DNA from: Terriglobales bacterium | GTDB lineage: Bacteria > Acidobacteriota > Terriglobia > Terriglobales > Acidobacteriaceae | Assembly (NCBI GenBank): GCA_015654835.1 | Contig: JAATGG010000213.1 | Span: 1 to 55,870, forward strand | Length of the DNA: 55,870 nt | Direction: 5' to 3' | In this document: positions 9,640-19,300 of the stretch, piece after piece | How the letters are laid out: every line of letters begins with the position of its first letter | How positions within the stretch are numbered: position 1 is the first letter of the stretch | Notes under the pieces: generated by a model | Databases searched by the model: none | Seen by the model: only the letters and a program-made list of their open reading frames with translations | Told to the model about the DNA's origin: nothing | Program-made: the position numbers and the translations under genes

Positions 9640-10133
9640 TTACAGAAAGATTGTGGCACTCCGTGAAGACATACAGAGACAGCAGGAGGCTGAGATGCAC
9701 GCCTGCTCTCGAAGAACTGAACAGGTACCACTAGAGAGTGATCCGCTCTTGCCGAGAAATGCGGCGGGGCAGGTCGCTGGAACTCTTGGATTTATGCACG
9801 AAGCAACACAATGTCCTCTGCTCAACCCTGCGCGGGCGAAGATGTCCGCATGGATGAATCCAAACATGCGATTAGCTATGGCGTCTAAACCTTCTTTCTG
9901 CCAAAACGCGTTCATTTCACGGAGAATAGGAGTGGTATCCGCGCGCTCCTTCTTTGTCTCGCTCCGTAAATCCTGCACGCCGGTGCACAAATCTCTTCCA
10001 GCGTGGCAGATCATCTGTGCTCGACCGGGAATTGTCGGATTGGCCAAAGGCGAAGTGCCGCCAGGTAAGCCTCGTGCAACGAAGGAGACCGATCGGAGAA
10101 CCACTGCGCAATTTTTTCTTGATCCGAACTCAT
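9640..10133 (-). pseudogene. Frameshifted remnant of an unidentified island protein
   Basis: The minus strand starts well at an ATG at 10133 behind GGCTGGGG, giving MSSDQEKIAQWFSDRSPSLH and a further 20 residues. It stops at a TGA near 10010. The next frame continues plausibly with FPGRAQ-like sequence and MICHAGRDLCTGVQDLRSET, then DTTPILREMNAFWQKEGLD, before decaying. Both pieces look like one original soluble protein broken by at least one frameshift. I do not recognise the family. Its position just inside the island-end repeat at 10348 suggests mobile-element cargo. The rest of 9480-10350 holds nothing else I can support. Confidence 0.45.
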
Positions 10134-10347
10134 CCCCAGCCTGTTGTTCAGCCATAGATTACGGCAGCGCGGTGCTTACAGAACGACATACTCCCTGCGA
10201 ATTTGGCCGCTCCTCTGCTGACAGCGGGGGATCGCTCAGGCATGTCTCGCGAGAATTTGCAGTTTCCTCACAAGCTGAGAGAGGCGGTTCTGATTCGCCT
10301 CATCAGGTAGCAGATACCCCGGCAGCGCATCCAGAAAGCGGGGTAAC

Positions 10348-10414
10348 GCTCTTTGAATCTCCCGACTATTCCATCTAATTTATTGATAATACGATTGTTA
10401 CGTCACTCATAACC
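10348..10414 (+). repeat. Island-end (att arm) repeat, copy 2
   Basis: This stretch shares with copy 3 (23151-23220) the ungapped pattern CGCTCTT.GAA.CTCCCG, then CTAT.CCATCTAA, then TTGATAATACGAT.GTTACGT and CTCATAACC. The last nine bases match the anticodon loop of tRNA-fMet, but the remainder of the tRNA is not present. The shared segment also preserves a short reading frame ending in LFESPDYSI-stop here and LFEAPGYTI-stop in copy 3. The conserved element end may therefore contain the 3' end of a gene. Confidence 0.7.
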
Positions 10415-10637
10415 TGATTGTTCCGTCCGTAACATATTTAGAATCTGAGGGCGGAATCAGCATCAGCTTGATTCCCAACGTCTGCAGGACGGTGAGTGCT
10501 TTCCCTATCTCACAGGTATCTTTGCCCTTCTCAAGATCGATGACAAACCGCAGCTCGGGCCCTGAGGTCAGCGCGAGTTCCTCCTGAGTGACTACCAGAT
10601 GCCTGCGCGTCTGTCGAATCAGAGCTCCAACCAGCCT
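10407..10637 (-). CDS. HipB/y4mF-like helix-turn-helix domain fused to the broken mannosidase
   Basis: The last 76 codons of the minus-strand frame are not mannosidase. They read LVGALIRQTRRHLVVTQEEL, then LRFVIDLEKGK and GKALTVLQTLGIKLML. This is the pattern of the y4mF/HipB-type XRE regulators that pair with HipA kinases. No start codon of its own is evident: the domain joins the GH92 frame directly after GGYFQ. No hipA follows, because the downstream side is the island-end repeat. Either it is a dead 3' piece of an antitoxin gene or it is translated as part of a chimera. I favour a dead fragment. Confidence 0.7.
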   Translation of the reverse strand, partial: RLVGALIRQTRRHLVVTQEELALTSGPELRFVIDLEKGKDTCEIGKALTVLQTLGIKLMLIPPSDSKYVTDGTIRL

Positions 10638-12318
10638 CTGAAAGTATCCGCCTTCGGGAGAAGCTTCAGGATTCCAGATGTTGTGCCAATATTGTGCGCG
10701 CTCAAGGAAGCGGCGGCTTGTTGCCTCATCGCCCAACCGGTCGGCAAGCGACGAGATGCCAAACTCTGCGGACACATCTTCCAAGGTATCGGCTGCCGGT
10801 CCCCAGGCAGGCGCGCCCACGGGGATGTAATGTAGCTTGAGCCATTGATCGAGTCCGGGCCGCTCGCCACCGCATTCTACGGGGCATCCATCCTGCTTAA
10901 GGTCGTCGGCAGTGGCTACATCGGCCGCGTGCACCAGCGAAACAAGGGCGCGCTTTGCGTCGAAGCTATGACCACCGAAGGCCCACACATCGGCCACTGC
11001 CGCGGCGGCGGGGTCGCCATTCATGACGTGCGTTGCGCCACCATTCTGGTCGGCCTGATTCAAGAGGCTTTGAGCAATATCGCTGCCTACCTGCGGATCA
11101 AGCCATGTCACCAGTTGCAGTTGCGAACGATATACATCCCAGCCAGAGAAGTTTGCATACTGCGCATGTTGACCGGCCACTATGTGGTGAGCCTGACCGT
11201 CCATGCCGCGATACTCGCCATTCACGTCACTGTAGGTGTTTGGCGTCATTAGCGCGTGATAAAGGGCCGTTGTGAACACCGTGCGCTCATCGCTTGTGCC
11301 GCCTTTGATTTCAATCTGATTGAGCCGCTTGCGCCATGCGTCTTCAACACGCGCACGTAAGGTATCGAATGAGGTGTCAGCCGTATTTTCAGCCGCGAGA
11401 TTCGCGCGCGCGTTCGCCTCGCTCACATAAGATATGCCGACACGGACATGCACCTCGTGTGCGCGCCCCGCTGCGAAACTCACCCACACTCCCGAACCAT
11501 TTCCCTTCTCGGGAAATCCCTTGGCACCAAAGCCTGTTCCACCATCGGCAGATATCGCGCCAGGCGTAACGGTCGCATCATGCCAGGCTCCAGTAGCCGT
11601 GAAAGGTTGGTCAAACTCCGCGACAAAGTAAACCGTGTAGTAGCTGCGACGATCAATCTTGTCGATGTAACCGCAGAAGTTGCCGCTCGTTACTGAGCCG
11701 CTCACGGAGCGGTGCTCGACATCTATGCGGGCATGCGCATCTGCGGAACCAATCTCGGAGTCCGAAGCGCGGATCAACAGATTGGCTGCTGGCCCCCGCG
11801 GGATAGCGGAAGATCGCTGCGCCCGTGTGAGGCGAGGCGGTGAGATCGACGCCGACATGATTGGCGAGTTCGACATGATAGTGTCCCAGATGCGCCTACT
11901 CATCCGCATGCGTAAAGCCCACCGCATAACTGTTCCGAAAATCACCGGACGGCGATTGCGTAATCGCCTCGGTGACCGGCATAATCGGCACGTCGCCTGA
12001 TCCTCCCGCACAGCCCCAACCCTCAACGTTCGTCAGACTGAAGCCGCGAATCTTTTCGGCGCGATATTCATATCCACCGGGCGCTGCAATTGGTCTGTCC
12101 TTTCGGATAGGACTCGCTTCCGGACTAAACACCACCATGCCGAAGGGTGCCACCGCGCCGGGAAAAACATTGCCGCCATTAGCTGTGCCGATCAGCGGAT
12201 TCACCCGGTTAAGCACATCACTTTGCTGTGCATCAACGCTCACTGCCACCAGGGAAAGAGAAAGAACTGCGCTTACAATTGCCGCGCGCAATGCCGAATT
12301 TGTCATATCCAAAGCCAC
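10407..12318 (-). pseudogene. GH92 alpha-1,2-mannosidase, disrupted and C-terminally replaced
   Basis: The N-terminal part (from ATG 12318) has a signal peptide and the GH92 opening VNPLIGTANGGNVFPGAVAP. An in-frame TAG at 11896-11898 interrupts it after FTHADE. The same frame continues past the stop with GHYHVELANHVGVDLTASP, and a +1 frameshift near 11790 moves the rest to another frame. That frame carries typical GH92 blocks: YHALMTPNTYSDVNGEYRGM, FSGWDVYRSQLQL, GGATHVMNGDPAAA. The enzyme would hydrolyse alpha-mannosides with calcium. The last roughly 200 residues of the family, including the catalytic acidic region near the C-terminus, are missing, replaced by the helix-turn-helix domain. 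With a stop, a frameshift and a truncation it should be inactive. Confidence 0.85.
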
Positions 12319-12415
12319 CTATGTTTCTATGTAAGCGATAGAGGTGTAACCGGGAAGATAGAGATTTCTGCCGCCTCGGCACGGTTGTTCCGCGTTTTAC
12401 TTGAGTACTGCTTTC

Positions 12416-12825
12416 TTACCATGCGTGCGGAATTTCAGCAAAGCCATGCTCCTCTATGCCGTTGAGGGTAATCCCCAACGCAATCACGAAGCGATTGTTG
12501 GGCAGCGTGATGCTCCGGACTTCTTTGTGGCTGTCGAGATGGAATTTGTACTCATAAAGATTAAAGGTACGCGCGTCTACGCTGCCGTCGTTGTCGTCTC
12601 GCTGCGGTAGCGCAGCGGCAGGGCCAGCGAAAAGTGCAGTTGTTGCGAGGCTGGCACGCGGCCCAGCAATTTTGATTCGGACGGCGCTAGAGCCGAGGTC
12701 GCGGTGTGATGGAGCGAATGTTGTTGCGCGAGCGACGGTTGCGCAGGAGCCGAAGTGAACAGCAATGCAATCGCGGTGTAAGCCGCATGCATGAGGGGGT
12801 GAGTAGAGAACACCTTCGAATCCAT
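12416..12825 (-). pseudogene. Stub of a pro-kumamolisin (S53 peptidase) gene fused to the tail of another secreted protein
   Basis: An ATG at 12825 behind GGAGG starts MDSKVFSTHPLMHAAYTAIA, a signal peptide, followed by SKLLGRVPASQQLHFSLALP. That is the hallmark opening of pro-kumamolisin activation domains. Coding then leaves the family and stops at 12577. In the neighbouring frame, from about 12601 to a TAA at 12416, comes FNLYEYKFHLDSHKEVRSIT then LPNNRFVIALGITL. This is a C-terminal beta-sandwich tail like those ending secreted hydrolases in this phylum. A deletion has therefore joined the start of one secreted gene to the end of another, out of frame. It is non-functional. Confidence 0.6.
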
Positions 12826-12907
12826 CGTGCTTCTGCCTCCATTGTGGGGATTGCGTAGATACTCTTGAGTTCGACTTGTCTGTTCGTGTTCTCTGGGGAA
12901 AGGAAAA

Positions 12908-12934
12908 GGCGCGCCATCAAACGAATGGCGCGCC
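12908..12934 (-). terminator. Rho-independent terminator of the GH38 gene
   Basis: Perfect 10-bp stem GGCGCGCCAT/ATGGCGCGCC with a 7-nt loop, directly followed in the minus direction by TTTTCCTTTCC. It lies seven bases past the stop codon of the mannosidase at 12941. Confidence 0.85.
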
Positions 12935-12940
12935 GGGGAG

Positions 12941-15900
12941 TTACTTCGATGCGTGTGGATAAACCACGCGCACGGTGAGAATTTCATAGGGGTGCACCGG
13001 AATAGTGACTTCTCCATTGGTTGCGGCGAGCTGTTGCCCGGTGGGCCTCTCGATGAGGTTCACAACCTCAGCCGAGGTTGCGCCGGCGGGCACATGGAGA
13101 TGCACGTCCACGGCCTTGCCAGCCCACTCGTACACACGATATACAAGCGCATCCGAGTCCTCAGCCTTCTTGAGTGCGGTTAGCACCACGTTCTCTGGCT
13201 CGACCGATGCATAGCTATGCTCCAGGCCGAGGGTGCCCGCATGACGCACCACCTGCTGGGCATCGAGTGCATAGTTGAACTCGTAGCCGTGCCGCACGGT
13301 GAGCGCTTGTTTCCAGTCGCCCGCATGGGGATAGATCTCATAACGGAAGTGATGACGGCCCTGGTCGGCGATCGGGTCAGGCGATGTGGGAGAGCGCAAC
13401 AGCGACAAGCGCAGCAAATTGTCCACCACATCGTAGCCATACTTTGATTCGTTGATGAGGCTTAGGCCGGCCTGGGCATTGCCGAGGTCTGCCCAGCGCA
13501 GAGCCGGCACTTCAAAGCGTGCCTTGTCCCAGCTATTGGTTCGCGTGGTTGCGCGCTCAATTGTGCCGTAAGGGATTTCGTAGGTAGCTTTGGCGCTCGT
13601 CTGCACGAGTGGAAACGCTGCCTTGAGCAGAATGTGCTGTTCGTGCCAGTCGATGTCGTTGTCGACCACCACATGATCCGCACCGGTATATAGGATGATG
13701 TCCTGTACGAACTTCGACTTCTGCCAATCTCGGCTTACGCGAATGACTGCGCGTAGGGGCGTGTTCTCGATAAGTCGCACTGAGCCTGCGCTAGTCAGGC
13801 GGGTTGGAGGCACGTCCAGCGCGCCTGGATCGATATTCCATGCGTCGAAGTCCTTCGGCGTGTCCTTGAAGGCCTCGAGCTCGTTGCCACAGCTATTCGC
13901 TGCGATCGTCTCTTTCTGCGCGGCCTTGCTGTAAAGGCTCGAAATGCAGCCCGTTTGGGGATCGACGCTCACCTTCAGCGCAGTATTCTCCAGCGTCAGC
14001 CCTTGAACCTTCAGATCACTAGCAAAGAACTTCTTGCCAGGTACTACATGCAAGACCTTATAACCGAGCGAGGGAACGTGATCGACAACAACCCGCAGCT
14101 CGTAGCTGTTGGTCTTGTCATCACTCGCTACTACGCTGGAAGGCAGAACCTGATTTGCGGCGTCGAGCACCGAGACCTCGCCGTGTGCCGCCTCCGGTAG
14201 CTGCACCTTTACATCGACCACTCCGTTGCGCTGCCAGGCCAGTGGATTGAAGACAAGCACTGGGATGGCGCCCGCCTTGGCGGTGTCGATGTCGGAGGAT
14301 AGCGTGTTCAGCGCGTCCTGCGAGATTTCACTGGTCGCCCAGCGCACCTGGTCGAAGTCGCTCTGCGCGTCCTTATAGATGATGCCAATGCCCGAACCTG
14401 CTGCGAGGTCATGGAAATCATTGAAGACGATCTTTTTCCATGCGTCGTTGAGCTGTTCAGAGGGGTACGCGTTGCCGTCGAGCCAAGCTAGAGCAGCGAA
14501 TTTTTCCGCGTTGATGGCCCACTCTTCGCTCTCGCGCATATTGCGCTTGTGTGCAGCCTGCGTCGTGAAAACACCGCGGTGATATTCGAGATACAGCTCA
14601 TCCTTCCAGGTGGGAATGGCAATTTTTCCTTCGACTGGATCGGGCGCCTTATAGCCCTGGGCGATCGAGTCGTAGTCCCACGTGGTCGAATCAGACGCGA
14701 TGCGCCGTTGTACATCCTGGAAGAAGCTAATGGCCGTGCCGAAGTGGTATTTAGGCGTCGCAGTGTTTGCGTCTGCCCAGTGCATGCCCTCATCGAGCAT
14801 CGAGCGGGTGGGGCCGCCGCCGTGGTCACCTACGCCGTAGAGGTCCATCATGCGGTCAAGCCCCGGGGCCTGCTGGCGCGCGCGAGAGAGGTCAAAGCCT
14901 AGGTGCGAAGGCGTCAGGTTCTTATTGTCGTAGCCATGCGGGAAGTAGGTCAGCACTTTGCTGCCGTCGGGCGACTCCCACCAGAAAAGTTTAAAAGGCA
15001 GACGGTTAGTGTCGCTCCATGACATCTTCTGCGTCATGAAATAGTCGATGTCGGCTTTCTTGTAAATCTGCGGTAGCTGCCAGTTATAGCCAAAGGAATC
15101 AGGATTCCAGCCGATGCGTACATCGACACCGTACTCCTTTTGATACCAGCGCTTGCCGAGCAACAGGGCTCTCGTGAGCGACTCGCCGTCTGGCATGTTC
15201 AGGTCGGGCTCGACCCACATGCCGCCCACAACTTCCCAGCGGCCCTCTTTGACGCGCTGCTTGATCTGATCGTTCAGGTCGGGATATTTTTGTGCGAGCC
15301 ACTCATTGTATTGTGCGGCTGATTGCGTATACGTGTAGCTCGGATACTCGTTCATGAGTTGCAACGCGGTGCCGAACGTGCGCTTAACTACATCGACCGT
15401 CTCGGTCCACGGCCACAGCCATGCAGCATCGATGTGCGAATTCCCGGTGAGATGAAACGTGTCCTGGGCGAGCAGGGGCTTGAGCGCATCCAAATCGCTC
15501 TGTGCCAGCTTCAGACCGGCATCGAAGTGCGTCTGATCGCCGCCATCCAGTGCCTTCAGGTCCACGTCATTCAGAGCCTTGTCAAGGATGGAGTCGTCGC
15601 TTGCAACGTTCTTAGACAAGCTGGGGATTAGAAATGCGGCAGCGATAGCCTGTTGCCGGAGGTCGCTTGGATCCGACCTGTTCTCGGCAAAATCGATTTT
15701 CAGAGTCGCACCATTGAAGGCCTTGGTATCGACTGTTTGAGGCAGCTTCACGGCAACCAGAACCTCGTCGCCGACCTTGGCGTTTTCAAACAAGACTGCG
15801 GGCTCAAGATCGGCGCCCGACGCCACACGGCGACCGTTGAAGTAGAGAATTTGGGGAGCGTTGTCGTCTATGTCAGCGTGGAATTGGAACCAGATACGTG

Positions 15901-16264
15901 TGCCCGTCAAATCGTAACCGTTGAGGGACTTGGGGACTTCGATCCATTTCCTGTACCAAACAGCATCTTTCGGGGCGTCCGTGTGTCCGTGCGTCTGCTG
16001 CCAAGCTGCGTCATCCAGAGTGAGGGACTCGCCATGCGGCAGATCGCCGATGTGGTATCTCCAATCTCCGTCCGGCAGATGATTGAGAGTGCCAAGTTGT
16101 TTGATGACATCCTGCGCATGGGCCGAGAGAGGCTTCAGCGCACTATTAAGATCTTCAGCAGATTGTGCACGGAGAAGTCCCATCGATCCCGGGAGCAATA
16201 TGGCGGCAGTGCATAAGCGAAAAGCAGTCTTCGGGAGCCACTTCAAGTGTGAAGATACGCACAT
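12941..16264 (-). CDS. GH38 alpha-mannosidase, exported
   Basis: At 1,107 residues this is a full-length GH38 enzyme that hydrolyses alpha-mannosides (retaining, zinc-dependent). It has a signal peptide at residues 1-33 and an N-terminal carbohydrate-binding-like domain (about 60-190). The catalytic domain opens with LTGNSHIDAAWLWPWTE, which supplies the zinc His and Asp. The nucleophile region is GWNPDSFGYNWQLPQ, and DHGGGPTRSML and FNDFHDLAAGSG follow. The central and C-terminal domains complete the family layout. The start has AGAGGATC upstream. It sits in a mannose-processing neighbourhood (broken GH92, TonB receptor), which suggests breakdown of mannosylated glycans in the periplasm. Confidence 0.93.
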   Translation of the reverse strand: MCVSSHLKWLPKTAFRLCTAAILLPGSMGLLRAQSAEDLNSALKPLSAHAQDVIKQLGTLNHLPDGDWRYHIGDLPHGESLTLDDAAWQQTHGHTDAPKDAVWYRKWIEVPKSLNGYDLTGTRIWFQFHADIDDNAPQILYFNGRRVASGADLEPAVLFENAKVGDEVLVAVKLPQTVDTKAFNGATLKIDFAENRSDPSDLRQQAIAAAFLIPSLSKNVASDDSILDKALNDVDLKALDGGDQTHFDAGLKLAQSDLDALKPLLAQDTFHLTGNSHIDAAWLWPWTETVDVVKRTFGTALQLMNEYPSYTYTQSAAQYNEWLAQKYPDLNDQIKQRVKEGRWEVVGGMWVEPDLNMPDGESLTRALLLGKRWYQKEYGVDVRIGWNPDSFGYNWQLPQIYKKADIDYFMTQKMSWSDTNRLPFKLFWWESPDGSKVLTYFPHGYDNKNLTPSHLGFDLSRARQQAPGLDRMMDLYGVGDHGGGPTRSMLDEGMHWADANTATPKYHFGTAISFFQDVQRRIASDSTTWDYDSIAQGYKAPDPVEGKIAIPTWKDELYLEYHRGVFTTQAAHKRNMRESEEWAINAEKFAALAWLDGNAYPSEQLNDAWKKIVFNDFHDLAAGSGIGIIYKDAQSDFDQVRWATSEISQDALNTLSSDIDTAKAGAIPVLVFNPLAWQRNGVVDVKVQLPEAAHGEVSVLDAANQVLPSSVVASDDKTNSYELRVVVDHVPSLGYKVLHVVPGKKFFASDLKVQGLTLENTALKVSVDPQTGCISSLYSKAAQKETIAANSCGNELEAFKDTPKDFDAWNIDPGALDVPPTRLTSAGSVRLIENTPLRAVIRVSRDWQKSKFVQDIILYTGADHVVVDNDIDWHEQHILLKAAFPLVQTSAKATYEIPYGTIERATTRTNSWDKARFEVPALRWADLGNAQAGLSLINESKYGYDVVDNLLRLSLLRSPTSPDPIADQGRHHFRYEIYPHAGDWKQALTVRHGYEFNYALDAQQVVRHAGTLGLEHSYASVEPENVVLTALKKAEDSDALVYRVYEWAGKAVDVHLHVPAGATSAEVVNLIERPTGQQLAATNGEVTIPVHPYEILTVRVVYPHASK

Positions 16265-16303
16265 CGATTTTGATCCTCTTTTTAATTCAGGGACAGTTCA
16301 GAA

Positions 16304-16341
16304 GCCGCCGCAGCGTGCTAGTAATGACACGCCGCGGCGGC
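16304..16341 (-). terminator. Strong GC-rich hairpin downstream of the TonB receptor gene
   Basis: Arms GCCGCCGCAGCGTG (16304-16317) and CACGCCGCGGCGGC (16328-16341) pair at 13 of 14 positions with a 10-nt loop. They lie 18 bp past the receptor stop. A run with AAAAAG on the minus strand follows 40 bases later, so termination is likely but not of textbook form. Confidence 0.65.
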
Positions 16342-16358
16342 GCAGAAGCGAAACAGAA

Positions 16359-19300
16359 TCAGAACAAAATTTTGGCTGAGAACTGAATCTGACGCGGCTG
16401 ATTGTAGGTACCCGCGCTGAGCGTACCGTAGCCATTCCATGCCCCGGGAAGGTTCGGATTAAGTACGCTTTGCACGCGCGTTGGAGCCTGGTTGAGATTG
16501 CCGGTGTTGAGGTTGAAGATTGAAGTATTCGTCAGGTTGAAAGCTTCGGCTTTGAACTGCAGTTTTGCATTTTCGTAGAGATGGAACGCCTTTTCAAAGC
16601 CAAGAGTGGTTTGCTGTGCCCACGGGTTGCGTACCTTCTCCGTGATCGGCTGCTGCGTCACAGTGGTGTAGGGCGCGAAGGATTGGAAGCATTGCGGACT
16701 GCTGTTGTTTACCCAACTCTTAGCGCTGCGATGCTGTGGATTAATGTTGTAGGTTCCGCAGGTGTAGTTGTAGGTAACTTGGTTTGGAGATTGAACGATA
16801 TTAAACGGTGTCCCTCCATCGTTCTGGAAGATCCACTCCATCTGCCAATCGTTGATGAACTGGCCCAGTACTCCATGAGCATTGCTGGCAATAAGTCCGC
16901 CCTTACCGAATGGCAAGCCATAGAGGCCGCTGAACGCGAAGTCCCAGGGCCGGTCGTTGCTGTCGATTCCCTTGTACGGTGCCGGATCGACGAGGCCGCC
17001 ATAGCTGTTGTTCAATCGGCTGGTAGCAGTCTCTGTCTTTGACCACGTAAACGAGGTCAGGAAGCTGAGGCCCTTGATCAGCGCTCCATTCCCCGACAAC
17101 CGCTTTTCTGCCTTGGCAATCAGCGAATTATAGATGGTATAGCCCTGCGGATCGGCAAAGTCATATACGCCGTCAAACTCCGGATACGGCACATCGAGAT
17201 ACTGCTGTCCAATGACACTGTTCGAACCCAGGCTTGTTGCTGCCCCGACCACACCATAAAAAGGATTGGGGACATTTTGCTCAAGCGATCCCGGATTTGC
17301 ATGTCCTGCTGCCCATTCAGCTGGCGTAATCGAGTCCTGCTGAATCGGAGCGCGCAGGCGTGTTGTGTATGAGCCCACATACTCGACGTCCCAAATGATG
17401 CTTGCCGGAGCCTCACCTTGGAATCCAAACGAGTACTGTTGCACACGAGGAATCTTGCGGTTTCTCTGGTCATAGGACGCGCCTGAACCTACGCCTGAGA
17501 GCAGGCCCTGCGAGTTGCCCGGCGGCACCACATAGCCGTTGGGATAGGGATTACCGGTATTAAAGTAGCCCGATGGTGTCAGCCCGTTATCCAACGTGTA
17601 AACGTAGTTCGTCTGCTGCTGCCACGTCGATTGTGCGCCAAGCTCAATGCCGAGCGCCGTGCCTAATCCGTACCCGCCTCGCATGACGAGGTGGGGGGTG
17701 ATCGCCACCGAAATACCGACCTTCGGTTCAAATGTTCCTATGTAGTTCTGATAAGCCGAGAAGCTACCACTCGCAAACTGAAAGCCGCCCAGCATGGGGT
17801 TGGGAAGGTTGGGGAACTGGGCATAGTTGATCTGGCCGGTGATGGGGTTGGTGCAGGTCAAACAGAAACCTGCCGAGAGACGGTTGTTGCGCTCACGTGG
17901 CGAACTCTCAGTCTCCCAACGCAGGCCAAGATTGAGCGTCACGTTGTGACGGATCTTCCAGTCGTCTTGTACATAAGCGGCATAATAGTTATAGCTCTCA
18001 TACACAGACTCATAGTCCTGAATATGGCCGGCTTGGCCGCCCCCTCCATCGGGGTATCCCAGCATCAGTTCGGCAATGGCATCGCCATCATCGTTGCCCT
18101 GGTACGGGTTCCGCTGGGTGAGGCCGCTTTCGAAAGTGAACTGTCCGTTCGGTTGGCCGATGCCCGTGGGGACGTCATGAAAAAGCTGAAAGTCGGCTCC
18201 TAAGTGGAAAGTGTGGGACTTGATTGTCCACACCACGGACGGATCGAGGCTGTAGGTCTCATACAAGCTGGGCGAAACCGTATTGCCTATAATGTTGGCG
18301 GTGCAGCAGTTATAGATATTGATCTCCGGCGGCAGGTCGAGCGTGGTCGTCGGAATAGCAGGCATATTCAGGCCCAGACTCTTGGCGGTAAAACTGGAGG
18401 GCGCAAGACCCGCGGCTGCCGCGCCGTCTGGGCTGACATTCCAGGCACGGTTGAAGGATAAGCGCACGTCGGTCATGAGGCTAGGCGTAAAGGTGTGGGT
18501 CAAATCGAGGATCTGCGTCAAGCTGGAGCGATAGTTATTGATATCGCCCTGTGCAATTGGATAAGGCAGGCCCGAGCCGTTGGAGACCTCATGGCCAGCC
18601 CACCAGGCGAACATGGCGTACATGCGTGTCTTATCGGTAAAGACCTGGTCGACACGAGCAATCGGCATGTTGTACGTGTGCTTTTGCGGATTCACCATGA
18701 CGTAGTTGTTCGTGTAGCCGGGACGGTTGGGCGCCGGATACAGCTTTGCGAATGCAAGACCGATGGCGCTGACGCGGTTGGCAGGAATGGTATTGTTCGG
18801 GAACTGGTCGCGAACGTACTGTTGACAGGGATTCTGCCCCTGCACGGCGCAGTGTGTGGTCAGCGGATCATAAATATTGGTCTCGCCCACCCCAGACAGG
18901 TAACCGGAGAGGTTCACGCTGCCGTCGGCCTGCGGCAGCATATCTGGGGTTAGGGTGCCCGTCGTGGTGGTTCCAGGTTCAGTCTGCCGATATCCTTCGT
19001 AGCTGAAGAAAAAGAAGGTTCTGCCCTTCAACACGGGTCCACCCACGGTACCGCCGAACTGATGCTCATTATGCGGTGGCTTAGGTGAGTCCTGTTGCCG
19101 AGCGCTATAACTATTGGAGTCCAGAACCGAATTACGCCAGAAGTCGTATAGGGTACCGTGGAACTGATCCGTACCGCTTTTGAGCACGGTGTTGACGGTG
19201 CCGCCGGCCTCGCGGCCATAGCTGGCGTCATAGGTATTGGTCATCACCTTGAATTCCTCGACAGCGTCAACGCTTGGAGAGATATTCCAGGTGCCGGCAC

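Noticed and set aside
9326-10378. 350-codon plus-strand frame across 9.3-10.4 kb
   Set aside because: It overlaps the NHL gene start and the decayed minus-strand gene and has no family-like content. Only its last codons coincide with the conserved island end.
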